DNA of 64,000 nucleotides from Paenibacillus_T sp033239625. Its GTDB lineage: Bacteria > Bacillota > Bacilli > Paenibacillales > Paenibacillaceae. The stretch spans positions 1-64,000 of the forward strand of contig NZ_BTCK01000028.1 in assembly GCF_033239625.1 (NCBI RefSeq), read 5' to 3'. Under the pieces are notes generated by a model. It made no database searches. It worked only from the letters and a program-made list of their open reading frames with translations, and had not been told where the DNA came from. Positions 41,208-49,537 of this stretch are shown one piece after another. The position numbers were made by a program, and so were the translations under genes. Within the stretch, counting starts at the first letter, position 1. Each line of letters begins with the position of its first letter.

Positions 41208-42527
41208 TTGTCTTCAGTCAACAAAGTAACGGTCGTCGGCGCCGGTCTCGCTGGCAGTGAAGCTGCATGGCAGATCGCGTCGCAGGGCGTTCCTGTCACG
41301 CTATATGAAATGCGTCCCGTAACACGGACGCCAGCCCATCATACCGATAAATTCGCTGAGCTTGTGTGCAGCAACAGCTTGCGCGCGAACGGTCTCACGA
41401 ATGCAGTTGGTGTACTTAAAGAAGAAATGCGCCGTATCGGCTCCCTTATTCTAAGCAGCGCTGACCGCAATGCCGTTCCGGCCGGCGGCGCACTCGCTGT
41501 AGACCGCGATGGCTTCTCCGGTGATGTAACACGATCGCTTCGGGAGCATCCGCTTATCGAGGTGCGCAATGAAGAACTGACAGCGATACCAGAGGACGGC
41601 ATCGTCGTCATTGCGACTGGCCCGCTGACAGCACCTTCGTTGTCCCAGAGCATTCAATCGCTGCTGGGCGAAGAATACTTCTATTTCTATGATGCAGCGG
41701 CTCCGATCATCGAGAAAGATTCGATCGATATGAGTAAAGTATACTTGGCATCCCGTTACGATAAGGGTGAAGCAGCTTACTTGAACTGCCCGATGACAGA
41801 GGAAGAGTTCAATACGTTCCATGATGCGCTCATTACGGCGGAGAAAGCGGAGCTCAAAGAGTTCGAGAAGGAAGTATACTTCGAGGGTTGTATGCCGATC
41901 GAGGTTATGGCTTCTCGGGGTAAGCAGACGGTATTGTTTGGACCAATGAAGCCAGTAGGTCTTATTAATCCACATACGGGCAAGCTGCCACACGCGGTCA
42001 TTCAGCTGCGTCAAGATAATGCAGCAGGAACGTTGTACAATATGGTTGGCTTCCAAACTCATCTGAAGTGGGGCGAGCAGAAGCGGGTGTTCTCCTTGAT
42101 CCCAGGTCTTGAAAATGCAGAGTTCGTACGTTACGGCGTTATGCACCGCAATACGTTCATTAACTCTCCTACGCTGCTAGATGCGACTTATCAGTTCAAA
42201 AAACGCAATACGTTGTTCTTCGCTGGTCAGATGACGGGTGTTGAAGGCTACGTTGAATCAGCTGCTTCCGGGCTGATTGCCGGATTGAATGCTGGTCGTC
42301 TCGCACGTGGACTCGATCCGCTTGTACTGCCTGCTGATACGACGCTCGGCAGCATGGCGAACTATATTACGACGGCTGACTTCAAACACTTCCAGCCGAT
42401 GAACGCGAACTTCGGATTGTTCCCGCCGCTTGAGAAACGGATGAAGAGCAAGCGGGACAAGAATGATGCGATCGCCAATCGGGCGATCGAGTCGATCGAG
42501 CAATTTAAGCGCGAGCATCTGAACTAG
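41208..42527 (+). CDS. trmFO: Folate- and FAD-dependent tRNA (uracil-54-C5)-methyltransferase
   Basis: Forms m5U54 in the T-loop of tRNA with methylenetetrahydrofolate as carbon donor and FADH2. The 439 residues start with the dinucleotide-binding VTVVGAGLAGSEAAWQIA, then LYEMRP, KFAELVCSNSLRAN and, near the end, GYVESAASGLIAGLNAGR. The start is TTG 41208 after AAGGTAGG. In B. subtilis xerC (codV) follows this gene; here there is none. Confidence 0.95.
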   Translation: MSSVNKVTVVGAGLAGSEAAWQIASQGVPVTLYEMRPVTRTPAHHTDKFAELVCSNSLRANGLTNAVGVLKEEMRRIGSLILSSADRNAVPAGGALAVDRDGFSGDVTRSLREHPLIEVRNEELTAIPEDGIVVIATGPLTAPSLSQSIQSLLGEEYFYFYDAAAPIIEKDSIDMSKVYLASRYDKGEAAYLNCPMTEEEFNTFHDALITAEKAELKEFEKEVYFEGCMPIEVMASRGKQTVLFGPMKPVGLINPHTGKLPHAVIQLRQDNAAGTLYNMVGFQTHLKWGEQKRVFSLIPGLENAEFVRYGVMHRNTFINSPTLLDATYQFKKRNTLFFAGQMTGVEGYVESAASGLIAGLNAGRLARGLDPLVLPADTTLGSMANYITTADFKHFQPMNANFGLFPPLEKRMKSKRDKNDAIANRAIESIEQFKREHLN

Positions 42528-42594
42528 TTGTTTGATGCTCGCGAAGTCGGGTTATTAATGGTTAATATACTTAGAAGTTTGATAACTCAGATAA

Positions 42595-42674
42595 AACCAA
42601 GCCTATGCTTACGATGCAGTTTTTCTAAGACCCATTATCGAAGATAATGGGTCGCTCAGAAAAACTTTAGGAGG
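42595..42674 (+). repeat. TATGCTTACGAAGC-type repeat with a long hairpin before hslV
   Basis: GATAAAACC, then TATGCTTACGATGC (42604-42617), then a two-tier stem: AGTTTTTCT / AGAAAAACT outside and GACCCATTATC / GATAATGGGTC (11 bp, loop GAA) inside (42618-42666). GGTCGCTCA (42650-42658), shared with the repeat at 11.06 kb, is part of the right arm. The element ends ACTTTAGGAGG, and that AGGAGG (42669-42674) is the Shine-Dalgarno of hslV. The minus-strand copy in the 30.4 kb element ends ACTTCAGGAGG in the same way. Confidence 0.8.
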
Positions 42675-42682
42675 GACCATTC

Positions 42683-43225
42683 ATGGAAATGCAATTTCAT
42701 GCGACGACTATATGCGCGGTTCGGCATAATGGGCAAGGCGCTATTGCAGGCGACGGACAGGTAACGTTCGGTAACAGCATGGTAATGAAGGGGACCGCCA
42801 AGAAGGTGCGCAGATTGTATCGAGGGCAGGTCGTTGCTGGCTTCGCCGGCTCGGTAGCGGACGCGATCACGCTGTTCGAGAAGTTCGAAGGCAAGCTGGA
42901 GGAGCATCACGGCAATTTGCAGCGTGCTGCCGTCGAGCTTGCGAAGGAATGGCGATCCGATCGTGTGCTAAGACGGCTGGAAGCGATGATGATCGTCATG
43001 GATACGACTGGACTACTTCTTATCTCGGGTAATGGTGAAATTATTGAACCGGATGATGGCATTCTCGCAATCGGGTCTGGCGGGAGCTTTGCACTTGCGG
43101 CGGCAAGGGCGCTCAAGCAGCACGCGACGCATTTGGAAGCGAAGGACATGGCAAGAGCGGCACTGGAAACGGCAGCAGATATTTGCGTGTTCACAAACCG
43201 CAACATTATTGTTGAGCAAGTATAA
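42683..43225 (+). CDS. hslV: ATP-dependent protease peptidase subunit HslV (ClpQ/CodW)
   Basis: Proteolytic core of the two-ring HslUV (ClpYQ) protease. The 180-residue Ntn-hydrolase resembles B. subtilis CodW closely (FHATTICAVRHNG, AGDGQVTFGNSMVMKGTAKKVRRL, GFAGSVADAITLFEKFE, AIGSGGSFALAAARAL). The amino terminus is MEMQFHATT. The Ser that follows Met in CodW and serves as its nucleophile is absent. The catalytic residue must be Thr8 after removal of seven residues, or the start must differ (ATG 42689 is an alternative). AGGAGG stands 8 nt before ATG 42683 and lies in a repeat element. hslU follows after 38 bp. Confidence 0.94.
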   Translation: MEMQFHATTICAVRHNGQGAIAGDGQVTFGNSMVMKGTAKKVRRLYRGQVVAGFAGSVADAITLFEKFEGKLEEHHGNLQRAAVELAKEWRSDRVLRRLEAMMIVMDTTGLLLISGNGEIIEPDDGILAIGSGGSFALAAARALKQHATHLEAKDMARAALETAADICVFTNRNIIVEQV

Positions 43226-43263
43226 CGGTTTCTATCATTAATAACCGGCGGAGGGATGTTATT

Positions 43264-44664
43264 ATGAGCAACGAGTCATTGACACCACGACAAATTGTTA
43301 CGGAGCTGGATAAGTATATTGTCGGTCAAAAGCAGGCCAAACGTTCCGTTGCAATCGCTCTACGGAATCGTTACCGGAGAAGCCGGCTCGCCGAAGAGCT
43401 GCGCGATGAAATCGTTCCAAAGAACATTCTGATGATCGGACCGACCGGTGTCGGCAAAACCGAGATTGCCCGCCGTCTCGCGAAGCTGGTGCAGGCGCCG
43501 TTCGTTAAAGTGGAAGCGACGAAGTTTACCGAGGTTGGATATGTCGGTCGTGACGTCGAATCGATGGTACGGGATCTCGTGGAGACAGCCATTCGAATCG
43601 TGAAGGCAGAGCGGACTGAGGCGGTGAAAGACCGCGCTGAGGTGCTTGCGAATGAACGCATCGTCTCCCTGCTGGTACCATCGCCTAAGAGCACGAAGAC
43701 ACAAAAGAATCCGTTTGAGATGCTGTTCGGCGGTCAACAATCGAAGGAAGAAGACAATGAGCCTGTTCACGATGCTTCCACTGCGGAGCAGCGCAAGGCG
43801 ATCAAAGAGAAACTTGCTGCTGGTCTGCTCGAGAACGAGCTCATCGAGATTGAAGTAGAAGACAATTCACCGAATATGCTTGATATGCTGTCGGGTCAGA
43901 ACGGCGAAGGCATGGGCGGTATGAACATGCAGGAGCTGTTCGGCCAATTCATGCCGAAACGTTCGAAGAAGCGCAAGCTGCGGATTAAAGAAGCCCGCAA
44001 GGCGCTTACGCAAGAAGAAGCGAACAAATTGATCGACATGGATGACGTTATTTCCGAATCGGTTGCGCGCGCAGAGCAATCTGGTATTATTTTCATAGAT
44101 GAAATTGACAAAATTGCAAGTCCGTCAAGGGGCGCAGGTCCTGATGTTTCCCGCGAAGGGGTTCAACGTGACATTTTGCCGATTGTCGAAGGCTCTACGG
44201 TCATGACCAAATATGGTCCCGTAAAAACCGATTATGTATTGTTCGTCGCAGCGGGAGCTTTCCATGTTGCGAAGCCTTCGGATCTGATTCCAGAGCTGCA
44301 AGGCCGGTTCCCGATTCGCGTAGAGCTGACTTCCTTGAGTCTTGACGACTTCGTCAATATATTGAAGGAACCGAAGAATGCACTGATTAAGCAGTATGCA
44401 GCACTGCTTGAGACGGAAGGCATTGCAATCGACTTCTCGGATGAGGCGATTCGCGAACTTGCATCGATTGCAGCTGACGTGAATAAAAACACGGAGAATA
44501 TCGGTGCCAGACGTCTCCATACCATTCTGGAGAAGCTTCTCGAAGATCTATCGTTCGAGGCGCCAGAGCTCCAATTAGAACAAATTACGATTACTCCTGA
44601 GTATGTGCGGGAGAAACTGGGAAGCATCGCGCAAAACCGCGATTTGAGCCAGTATATTTTGTAG
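43264..44664 (+). CDS. hslU: HslU (ClpY) unfoldase ATPase
   Basis: AAA+ ring that unfolds substrates for HslV. The 466 residues have Walker A GPTGVGKTEIARRL near 60, the GYVGRD pore motif, Walker B IIFIDEIDKIA, an inserted I domain (about 110-240, rich in Glu/Lys, with LDMLSGQNGEGMGGMN), and the arginine-finger segment LQGRFPIRVEL. Its C-terminal residues (DLSQYIL) match the HslV-activating tail. GGAGGGATG precedes ATG 43264. Confidence 0.96.
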   Translation: MSNESLTPRQIVTELDKYIVGQKQAKRSVAIALRNRYRRSRLAEELRDEIVPKNILMIGPTGVGKTEIARRLAKLVQAPFVKVEATKFTEVGYVGRDVESMVRDLVETAIRIVKAERTEAVKDRAEVLANERIVSLLVPSPKSTKTQKNPFEMLFGGQQSKEEDNEPVHDASTAEQRKAIKEKLAAGLLENELIEIEVEDNSPNMLDMLSGQNGEGMGGMNMQELFGQFMPKRSKKRKLRIKEARKALTQEEANKLIDMDDVISESVARAEQSGIIFIDEIDKIASPSRGAGPDVSREGVQRDILPIVEGSTVMTKYGPVKTDYVLFVAAGAFHVAKPSDLIPELQGRFPIRVELTSLSLDDFVNILKEPKNALIKQYAALLETEGIAIDFSDEAIRELASIAADVNKNTENIGARRLHTILEKLLEDLSFEAPELQLEQITITPEYVREKLGSIAQNRDLSQYIL

Positions 44665-44691
44665 CGGCTGTTGGTTCGGGAGGATACAACA

Positions 44692-45462
44692 ATGACTCTT
44701 CTGTCAAAAACAAGAACGTTGAACAGGCTGCTCCAGCGAGCGGCCGGCAAAGCACTCAATTTCCGCGAAATGGCGGAGGTGCTGAGCGCAACGATGCAAG
44801 GCAATGTATTTGTAGTTAGCCGTAAGGGAAAGATTCTCGGCTGCGCAGCAATCGGCGCTTATGAACACGATCATATGCGTGTGATGTCGCTCGGCGAGAT
44901 TCGATTCTCGAACGAAAGCAATGAACGTTTCCTGCATCTGCAGGAGACGGTAACAAACGCGGAGCCAGATCCTGGTGTTGTTGAGGTGTTCCCGCTGTTG
45001 TCTGGTCAGCGGACCATGACTGTGGTTCCTATTATCGGTGGCGGCGATCGGCTCGGCACGCTCGTATTGACGAGGGACGCAGAGATGTTCGGAGACGAAG
45101 ATCTCATTCTTGCGGAATATGGCTCAACCATCGTCGGGATGGAGATCTTGCGCGAGAGGGCCGAAGAGGTCGAACTGGAGGCAAGAAGCCGTGCAGTCGT
45201 CGCGGTCGCAGTAGGTTCGCTGTCGTTTAGCGAAATGGAGGCTGTGGAGCATATTTTCGAAGAGCTGGAAGGGAAAGAAGGACTGCTCGTCGCTTCGAAA
45301 ATTGCAGATCGAGTTGGCATTACCCGTTCGGTTATCGTGAACGCGCTGCGTAAGCTGGAGAGCGCCGGTGTAATCGAGACAAGATCGCTCGGAATGAAGG
45401 GGACGTATATCAAAATATTGAACCCTCAACTACTTGTAGAATTAGACAAATTAAAGACATAA
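44692..45462 (+). CDS. codY: Global regulator CodY
   Basis: GTP- and branched-chain-amino-acid-responsive repressor of nitrogen, motility, competence and stationary-phase genes. The 256 residues (B. subtilis 259) carry the N-terminal GAF domain (LLSKTRTLNRLLQRAAGKALNFREMAEVLSATMQGNVFVVSRKGKILG) and the C-terminal winged helix with ASKIADRVGITRSVIVNALRKLESAGVIETRSLGMKGTYIKILN. GGGAGG stands 8 nt before ATG 44692. It closes the topA-codY run and is followed by a terminator and the fla/che operon, the standard order. Confidence 0.97.
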   Translation: MTLLSKTRTLNRLLQRAAGKALNFREMAEVLSATMQGNVFVVSRKGKILGCAAIGAYEHDHMRVMSLGEIRFSNESNERFLHLQETVTNAEPDPGVVEVFPLLSGQRTMTVVPIIGGGDRLGTLVLTRDAEMFGDEDLILAEYGSTIVGMEILRERAEEVELEARSRAVVAVAVGSLSFSEMEAVEHIFEELEGKEGLLVASKIADRVGITRSVIVNALRKLESAGVIETRSLGMKGTYIKILNPQLLVELDKLKT

Positions 45463-45487
45463 ATTGAATAAATTCGTTGTTAGTAGG

Positions 45488-45526
45488 AAAGCCCCGTCTT
45501 TTGTATTCAAAAGATAGGGCTTTTTT
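45488..45526 (+). terminator. Rho-independent terminator of hslVU-codY
   Basis: AAGCCC-CG-TCTTTTG pairs with CAAAAGA-TA-GGGCTT, loop TATT, followed by TTTTTTCTT. Confidence 0.9.
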
Positions 45527-45545
45527 CTTATTGTACAAAAATAGG

Positions 45546-45616
45546 AATTTCGTGAAGATAATCATGTCGGCAAAACTCGACACTTTTCCATATTATTTTT
45601 AATAAAATGGTGTCGA
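45546..45616 (+). promoter_or_regulatory. Upstream control region of fla/che: CodY-like box and inverted repeat
   Basis: AATTTCGTGAAGATA (45546-45560) matches the CodY box AATTTTCWGAAAATT at 11 of 15 positions. Twenty bp on, TCGACAC (45577-45583) and GTGTCGA (45610-45616) form a perfect inverted repeat around an AT-rich core, TTTTCCATATTATTTTTAAT. The region lies between the codY terminator and flgB, where the main fla/che promoter must be. CodY represses this operon in B. subtilis; its action here is inferred. Confidence 0.45.
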
Positions 45617-45689
45617 AGAAAGCAGGAATACATCGCTTCAGGTTGAATAGTGTTAAGAGATCATGAACAAGAAAGCGGGGGGATAATCG

Positions 45690-46100
45690 GTGAAATTGTT
45701 AAATGGCGCTGAATTTCGAGTATTGGAATCGGCGGTACATTCGGCTGAGCTGAGACAGCAGGTCATTTCGGATAACGTCGCTAACGTTGACACTCCGAAT
45801 TTCAAACGCTCCGAAGTATTGTTTGAGGATCTGCTGACAGAGGCTATGGGAACTAGTGAGAAGTCAATCTCGGGCTTCAGAACAAATGCCAAGCATATTC
45901 CAATAGGGCAATCGTCGGAAGTGCCTGCTCCAATCGTCGCAACAGACGAGACCAGCTCGATAAACAATAACGGCAATAACGTTGATATTGATCGAGAGAT
46001 GTCACTGCTAGCGAAGAACCAGCTCGTGTACAATCTGTACATTCAGCAAGTGAACCATGATGTATCAATGATGCGAACCGCAATCGATGGGAGGGCTTAA
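45690..46100 (+). CDS. flgB: Flagellar proximal rod protein FlgB
   Basis: Rod subunit adjacent to the MS ring and first gene of the fla/che operon. The 136 residues show VIS-DNVANVDTPNFKRSEVLFEDLL, the rod/hook family amino-terminal motif, and a C-terminal coiled coil (DREMSLLAKNQLVYNLYIQQV). The start is GTG 45690 after GGGGGG at 7 nt. flgC begins 4 bp after its stop. Confidence 0.95.
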   Translation: MKLLNGAEFRVLESAVHSAELRQQVISDNVANVDTPNFKRSEVLFEDLLTEAMGTSEKSISGFRTNAKHIPIGQSSEVPAPIVATDETSSINNNGNNVDIDREMSLLAKNQLVYNLYIQQVNHDVSMMRTAIDGRA

Positions 46101-46104
46101 TTAG

Positions 46105-46572
46105 GTGAAGCTTAGCGGCGGTTTTGACGCGAACGCATCGGCACTTTCGGCACAACGACTGCGGATGGATGTTATCTCTTCCAACATTGCCAATGCAGAA
46201 ACAACTCGCGCCAAATATGTGAATGGTAAATTTGTCCCTTACTCGCGGAAACTAGTTGTGATGGAGCCGACTAGTTCTAATTTCTCACAAATGTTGCAGA
46301 GTCAACTAAATGGCACCGGAGGAACCAATGGCGGAGCAGCATCCCCTGGTGTGAAGATAACCAATATCGTCGAAGATCAAACACCTTTCAAACTTGTTTT
46401 TAATCCAAGTCATCCAGATGCAGATGAGAATGGATACGTACAGATGCCAAACGTTGATATTGCAAAAGAAATGATCGACATGATTTCTGCTACTAGAGCA
46501 TACGAAGCGAACGTTACGGCATTGAACTCCAACAAAGCCATGTTTGCCAAAGCGCTTGAAATCGGAAAGTAG
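46105..46572 (+). CDS. flgC: Flagellar proximal rod protein FlgC
   Basis: Rod component assembled onto FlgB. The 155 residues contain SAQRLRMDVISSNIANAETTRA and the C-terminal MPNVDIAKEMIDMISATRAYEANVTALNSNKAMFAKALEI, characteristic of FlgC. GTG 46105 follows GGGAGGG in the flgB 3' end. Confidence 0.95.
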   Translation: MKLSGGFDANASALSAQRLRMDVISSNIANAETTRAKYVNGKFVPYSRKLVVMEPTSSNFSQMLQSQLNGTGGTNGGAASPGVKITNIVEDQTPFKLVFNPSHPDADENGYVQMPNVDIAKEMIDMISATRAYEANVTALNSNKAMFAKALEIGK

Positions 46573-46592
46573 ACATGACGGAGGGATAAACC

Positions 46593-46901
46593 TTGATTCA
46601 ATCAATTACATCAATCCCGATTCAATCGGTTCAGTCTGGTAAGGCGATTACATCGAGTGTTCAGGCAACTCCAGCAGAAGTAACGCAATCGTTCGGCGAC
46701 TTCCTTCAGCAAGCAATCGAAGAGGTGGGTGCGCAGGAGAAGAATGCGCAAGCGCAGACGGTCAAGTTTATGGCAGGACAAGCGGATGTGTCGCAAGTCA
46801 TGATTGCCTCGCAGCAAGCGGAATTAAGCCTTCAGCTCACAACACAAATTCGCAATCGCGTAGTTGAAGCTTATCAGGAGATTATGCGAACGCAAGTATA
46901 G
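46593..46901 (+). CDS. fliE: Flagellar MS-ring/rod junction protein FliE
   Basis: Small (102 aa) adaptor between the MS ring and rod, exported by the flagellar type III system. The helix SFGDFLQQAIEEVGAQEKNAQAQTVKFMAGQADVSQVMIASQQAELSLQLTTQIRNRVVEAYQEIMRTQV is typical. The start is TTG 46593 with GGAGGG 7 nt upstream. Confidence 0.94.
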   Translation: MIQSITSIPIQSVQSGKAITSSVQATPAEVTQSFGDFLQQAIEEVGAQEKNAQAQTVKFMAGQADVSQVMIASQQAELSLQLTTQIRNRVVEAYQEIMRTQV

Positions 46902-46943
46902 ATAGTGAAGTTGAGCGGGTACAGCAATGGGTGAGGTGACATT

Positions 46944-48512
46944 GTGAATGAGACATTCGCCCGGTATCGCGAAGGTATTTCGCGGTGGTGGGGACAGACA
47001 GGTAAGAAGCAGCGAATCTGGTTAGGCGCTACATTAGGACTCATAATCTTATCGATCATTTTACTAACATACATATTTTCAAGAACGCAATATGAGGTTG
47101 CGTTTAACAACTTAGATTCAACGGATTCAGCAGCCGTTATGAACTACTTGGACAGCAGCGGGATTGGCTACAAGCTCTCGAACGATGGCAAAAGCATCTC
47201 GGTTCCAAGCGCGGCGGCTTCGCGAGTAAAGATCGAAGTCGGTTCGCAAGGACTTGTACGCAACGGTTCAATCGGATTTGATTCCTTCTCTGACAGCTCC
47301 TCTTCATGGGGAGAAACGCAGAACATGTTCGACGTCAAATACCGGAATGCACTTAACGGTGAAGTGCAGCAGCTGTTGAACAACATGAAAGGCGTCGAAT
47401 GGTCGAAGGTTCTGGTTACGCTTCCAGAAGAAAGCGTGTTTGCGAACGATGAAGGCGAGAAAGCGATCGCTTCGATCTCGATGAAGTTCGTTAACGGTTA
47501 TCGTCCAACACAAAAGGAAATTGACGGATACTTCAAACTGGTGAAGACAGCAGTGCCGAAGCTGGCTGTTGAAGATATCACAATCGCTAGCCCAGAAGGT
47601 CAACTGACGTCATCCGAACAAGATGGTGGTGCAGCGAGCACGGATTCGGCGGATCAACTGTTCACGATTCAACGCAAGTATGAGAGTGAACTGAAGAAGA
47701 ACATTCAACAATATTTAAGCACCATCATTGGCGAAGGAAATGTTGCCGTATACATTGCCAGCAGCCTCAACTTCGACAAAACGACTTCGGAGCAAAATCT
47801 GCTGCAGCCGCTTGAGAATAACAACAACAACGGCGCTCTGATCAGCTCACAGGATACGAACAAATCGTCGACGAACAACAGCGGCGATGCAGGTGGAATA
47901 CCGGGAACCGGTGAAACGGATGTTCCAGGTTACACAGCATCGGATACGGGCAATGCTTCTTCGGAAGAATCGTCCAGCATCCGCAACTATGAATACAGCC
48001 GTATTAAGAACATTGTTGAGTCCAGTCCGTTCATGATTAAAGACTTGACGATCAGTGTTGGCGTAAATTCAGCTTCGCTCAAAGGCGATGCGCAGACGCA
48101 AATTACGAACTATGTCAAACAAATTCTTCGCACGCAGCTGGCTCAATCCGGATTGGATGTTTCAAGCGATGCGGTTGTAGGCCAACGGGTTACGGTTATG
48201 GCGCAGGATTTTGTTGTGGACGGAGCGGTTTCGCAAACATCTAAGCTGGGTCCAGTATGGATGGCGGGAATCGGAGCAGCGGCAGTCGCACTTATCGCTG
48301 GCCTGATGTTCTTCGTAAGACGCAAACGTAAGCAGAATGCAGAGTTGATGGCAGCTGCAGCTGCGGCTGAACCAGTTCGAGTCGAGTATCCAACGATTGA
48401 TCTGGAGAATGTAACGAACGACCATCAAGTGAGGAAAAATCTTGAAACGCTGGCCAAGCGCAAGCCGGAAGAATTCGTTAATCTCCTTCGGACTTGGCTT
48501 GTAGATGAATAG
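46944..48512 (+). CDS. fliF: Flagellar MS-ring protein FliF
   Basis: Builds the membrane ring on which motor and export apparatus assemble. The 522 residues have a first transmembrane helix (about 28-48), ring-building YscJ-like domains (FNNLDSTDSAAVMNYLDSSGIGY), a polar Asn/Ser/Gly-rich linker near 290-345, a second transmembrane helix (about 433-453) and a cytoplasmic FliG-binding tail ending LRTWLVDE. GTG 46944 follows GAGGTG at 5 nt. Confidence 0.96.
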   Translation: MNETFARYREGISRWWGQTGKKQRIWLGATLGLIILSIILLTYIFSRTQYEVAFNNLDSTDSAAVMNYLDSSGIGYKLSNDGKSISVPSAAASRVKIEVGSQGLVRNGSIGFDSFSDSSSSWGETQNMFDVKYRNALNGEVQQLLNNMKGVEWSKVLVTLPEESVFANDEGEKAIASISMKFVNGYRPTQKEIDGYFKLVKTAVPKLAVEDITIASPEGQLTSSEQDGGAASTDSADQLFTIQRKYESELKKNIQQYLSTIIGEGNVAVYIASSLNFDKTTSEQNLLQPLENNNNNGALISSQDTNKSSTNNSGDAGGIPGTGETDVPGYTASDTGNASSEESSSIRNYEYSRIKNIVESSPFMIKDLTISVGVNSASLKGDAQTQITNYVKQILRTQLAQSGLDVSSDAVVGQRVTVMAQDFVVDGAVSQTSKLGPVWMAGIGAAAVALIAGLMFFVRRKRKQNAELMAAAAAAEPVRVEYPTIDLENVTNDHQVRKNLETLAKRKPEEFVNLLRTWLVDE

Positions 48513-48523
48513 AGGTGGTCGGC

Positions 48524-49537
48524 ATGGCGCGAGCTTATGGGGGTTTGACAGGCAGGCAGAAAGCAGCAATCTTGCTGATTACGTTAGGACCTGAAGTATC
48601 GGCTGAAATTTTCAAGCAGCTGCGTGAAGAAGAAATCGAACAGCTGACGCTTGAGATTGCAAATGTCCGTAAAGTCGACAGCGCTGAACGCGAACTGATT
48701 CTAACGGAGTTCCATCAGATCTGTCTGGCGCAGGAGTATATCCAACAAGGCGGCATTGCTTACGCCAAAGATATTCTTGAGAAAGCGCTTGGGGAACAGA
48801 AGGCTGTTGAAGTGATCAGCCGACTGACTGCAACTTTGCAAGTAAGACCGTTCGACTTTGCCCGCAAAGCGGAGCCGACGCAAATCTTGAACTTTATCCA
48901 GAACGAGAACCCGCAGACGATTGCATTGGTGCTCTCGTATTTGCAAGCTGAACAAGCTTCCAGCATCTTGTCGTCGCTGCCGCAAGAGAAGCAGGCAGAA
49001 GTGGCAAGAAGAATCGCACTCATGGACAGCACATCGCCGGAAGTCATCTCGCAAGTTGAACGTGTTCTTGAACAGAAGTTGTCCGCAACGGTTACGCAGG
49101 ACTACTCGACGGCTGGCGGTATCGAATCGATCGTACATATCCTCAACGGTGTTGACCGAGGTACGGAACGGACGATTCTCGATGCGCTCGAAATTCAGGA
49201 TCCGGAGCTTGCAGAAGAAATCAAGAAACGCATGTTTGTATTCGAGGATATCGTCAATATCGACAATCGTTCCATTCAGCGGATTATCCGCGATCTGGAG
49301 AATGCCGACCTGCAGCTTGCGCTCAAGGTGGCGAGCGAGGAAGTTCGCGACGCAATCTTCCGCAACATGTCCAAGCGTATGGCGGACACCTTCAAAGAAG
49401 AAATGGAATATATGGGTCCTGTCCGGCTGCGTGACGTTGAAGAAGCTCAAACTCGTATCGTAGCAACGATTCGCAGACTGGAAGAAGCCGGCGAGATTAT
49501 CATCGCTCGCGGTGGAGGAGATGATATCATTGTCTAA
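48524..49537 (+). CDS. fliG: Flagellar motor switch protein FliG
   Basis: Rotor protein that contacts the stator and sets direction. The 337 residues begin LTGRQKAAILLITLGPEVSAEIFKQL (FliF-binding N domain), have FIQNENPQTIALVLSYL with the EHPQ-equivalent ENPQ, and a C-terminal torque domain with FVFEDIVNIDNRSIQRIIRDLENADLQLALKV and the conserved charged MSKRMADTFKEEM. ATG 48524 has GAGGTGG 5 nt upstream. Confidence 0.96.
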   Translation: MARAYGGLTGRQKAAILLITLGPEVSAEIFKQLREEEIEQLTLEIANVRKVDSAERELILTEFHQICLAQEYIQQGGIAYAKDILEKALGEQKAVEVISRLTATLQVRPFDFARKAEPTQILNFIQNENPQTIALVLSYLQAEQASSILSSLPQEKQAEVARRIALMDSTSPEVISQVERVLEQKLSATVTQDYSTAGGIESIVHILNGVDRGTERTILDALEIQDPELAEEIKKRMFVFEDIVNIDNRSIQRIIRDLENADLQLALKVASEEVRDAIFRNMSKRMADTFKEEMEYMGPVRLRDVEEAQTRIVATIRRLEEAGEIIIARGGGDDIIV

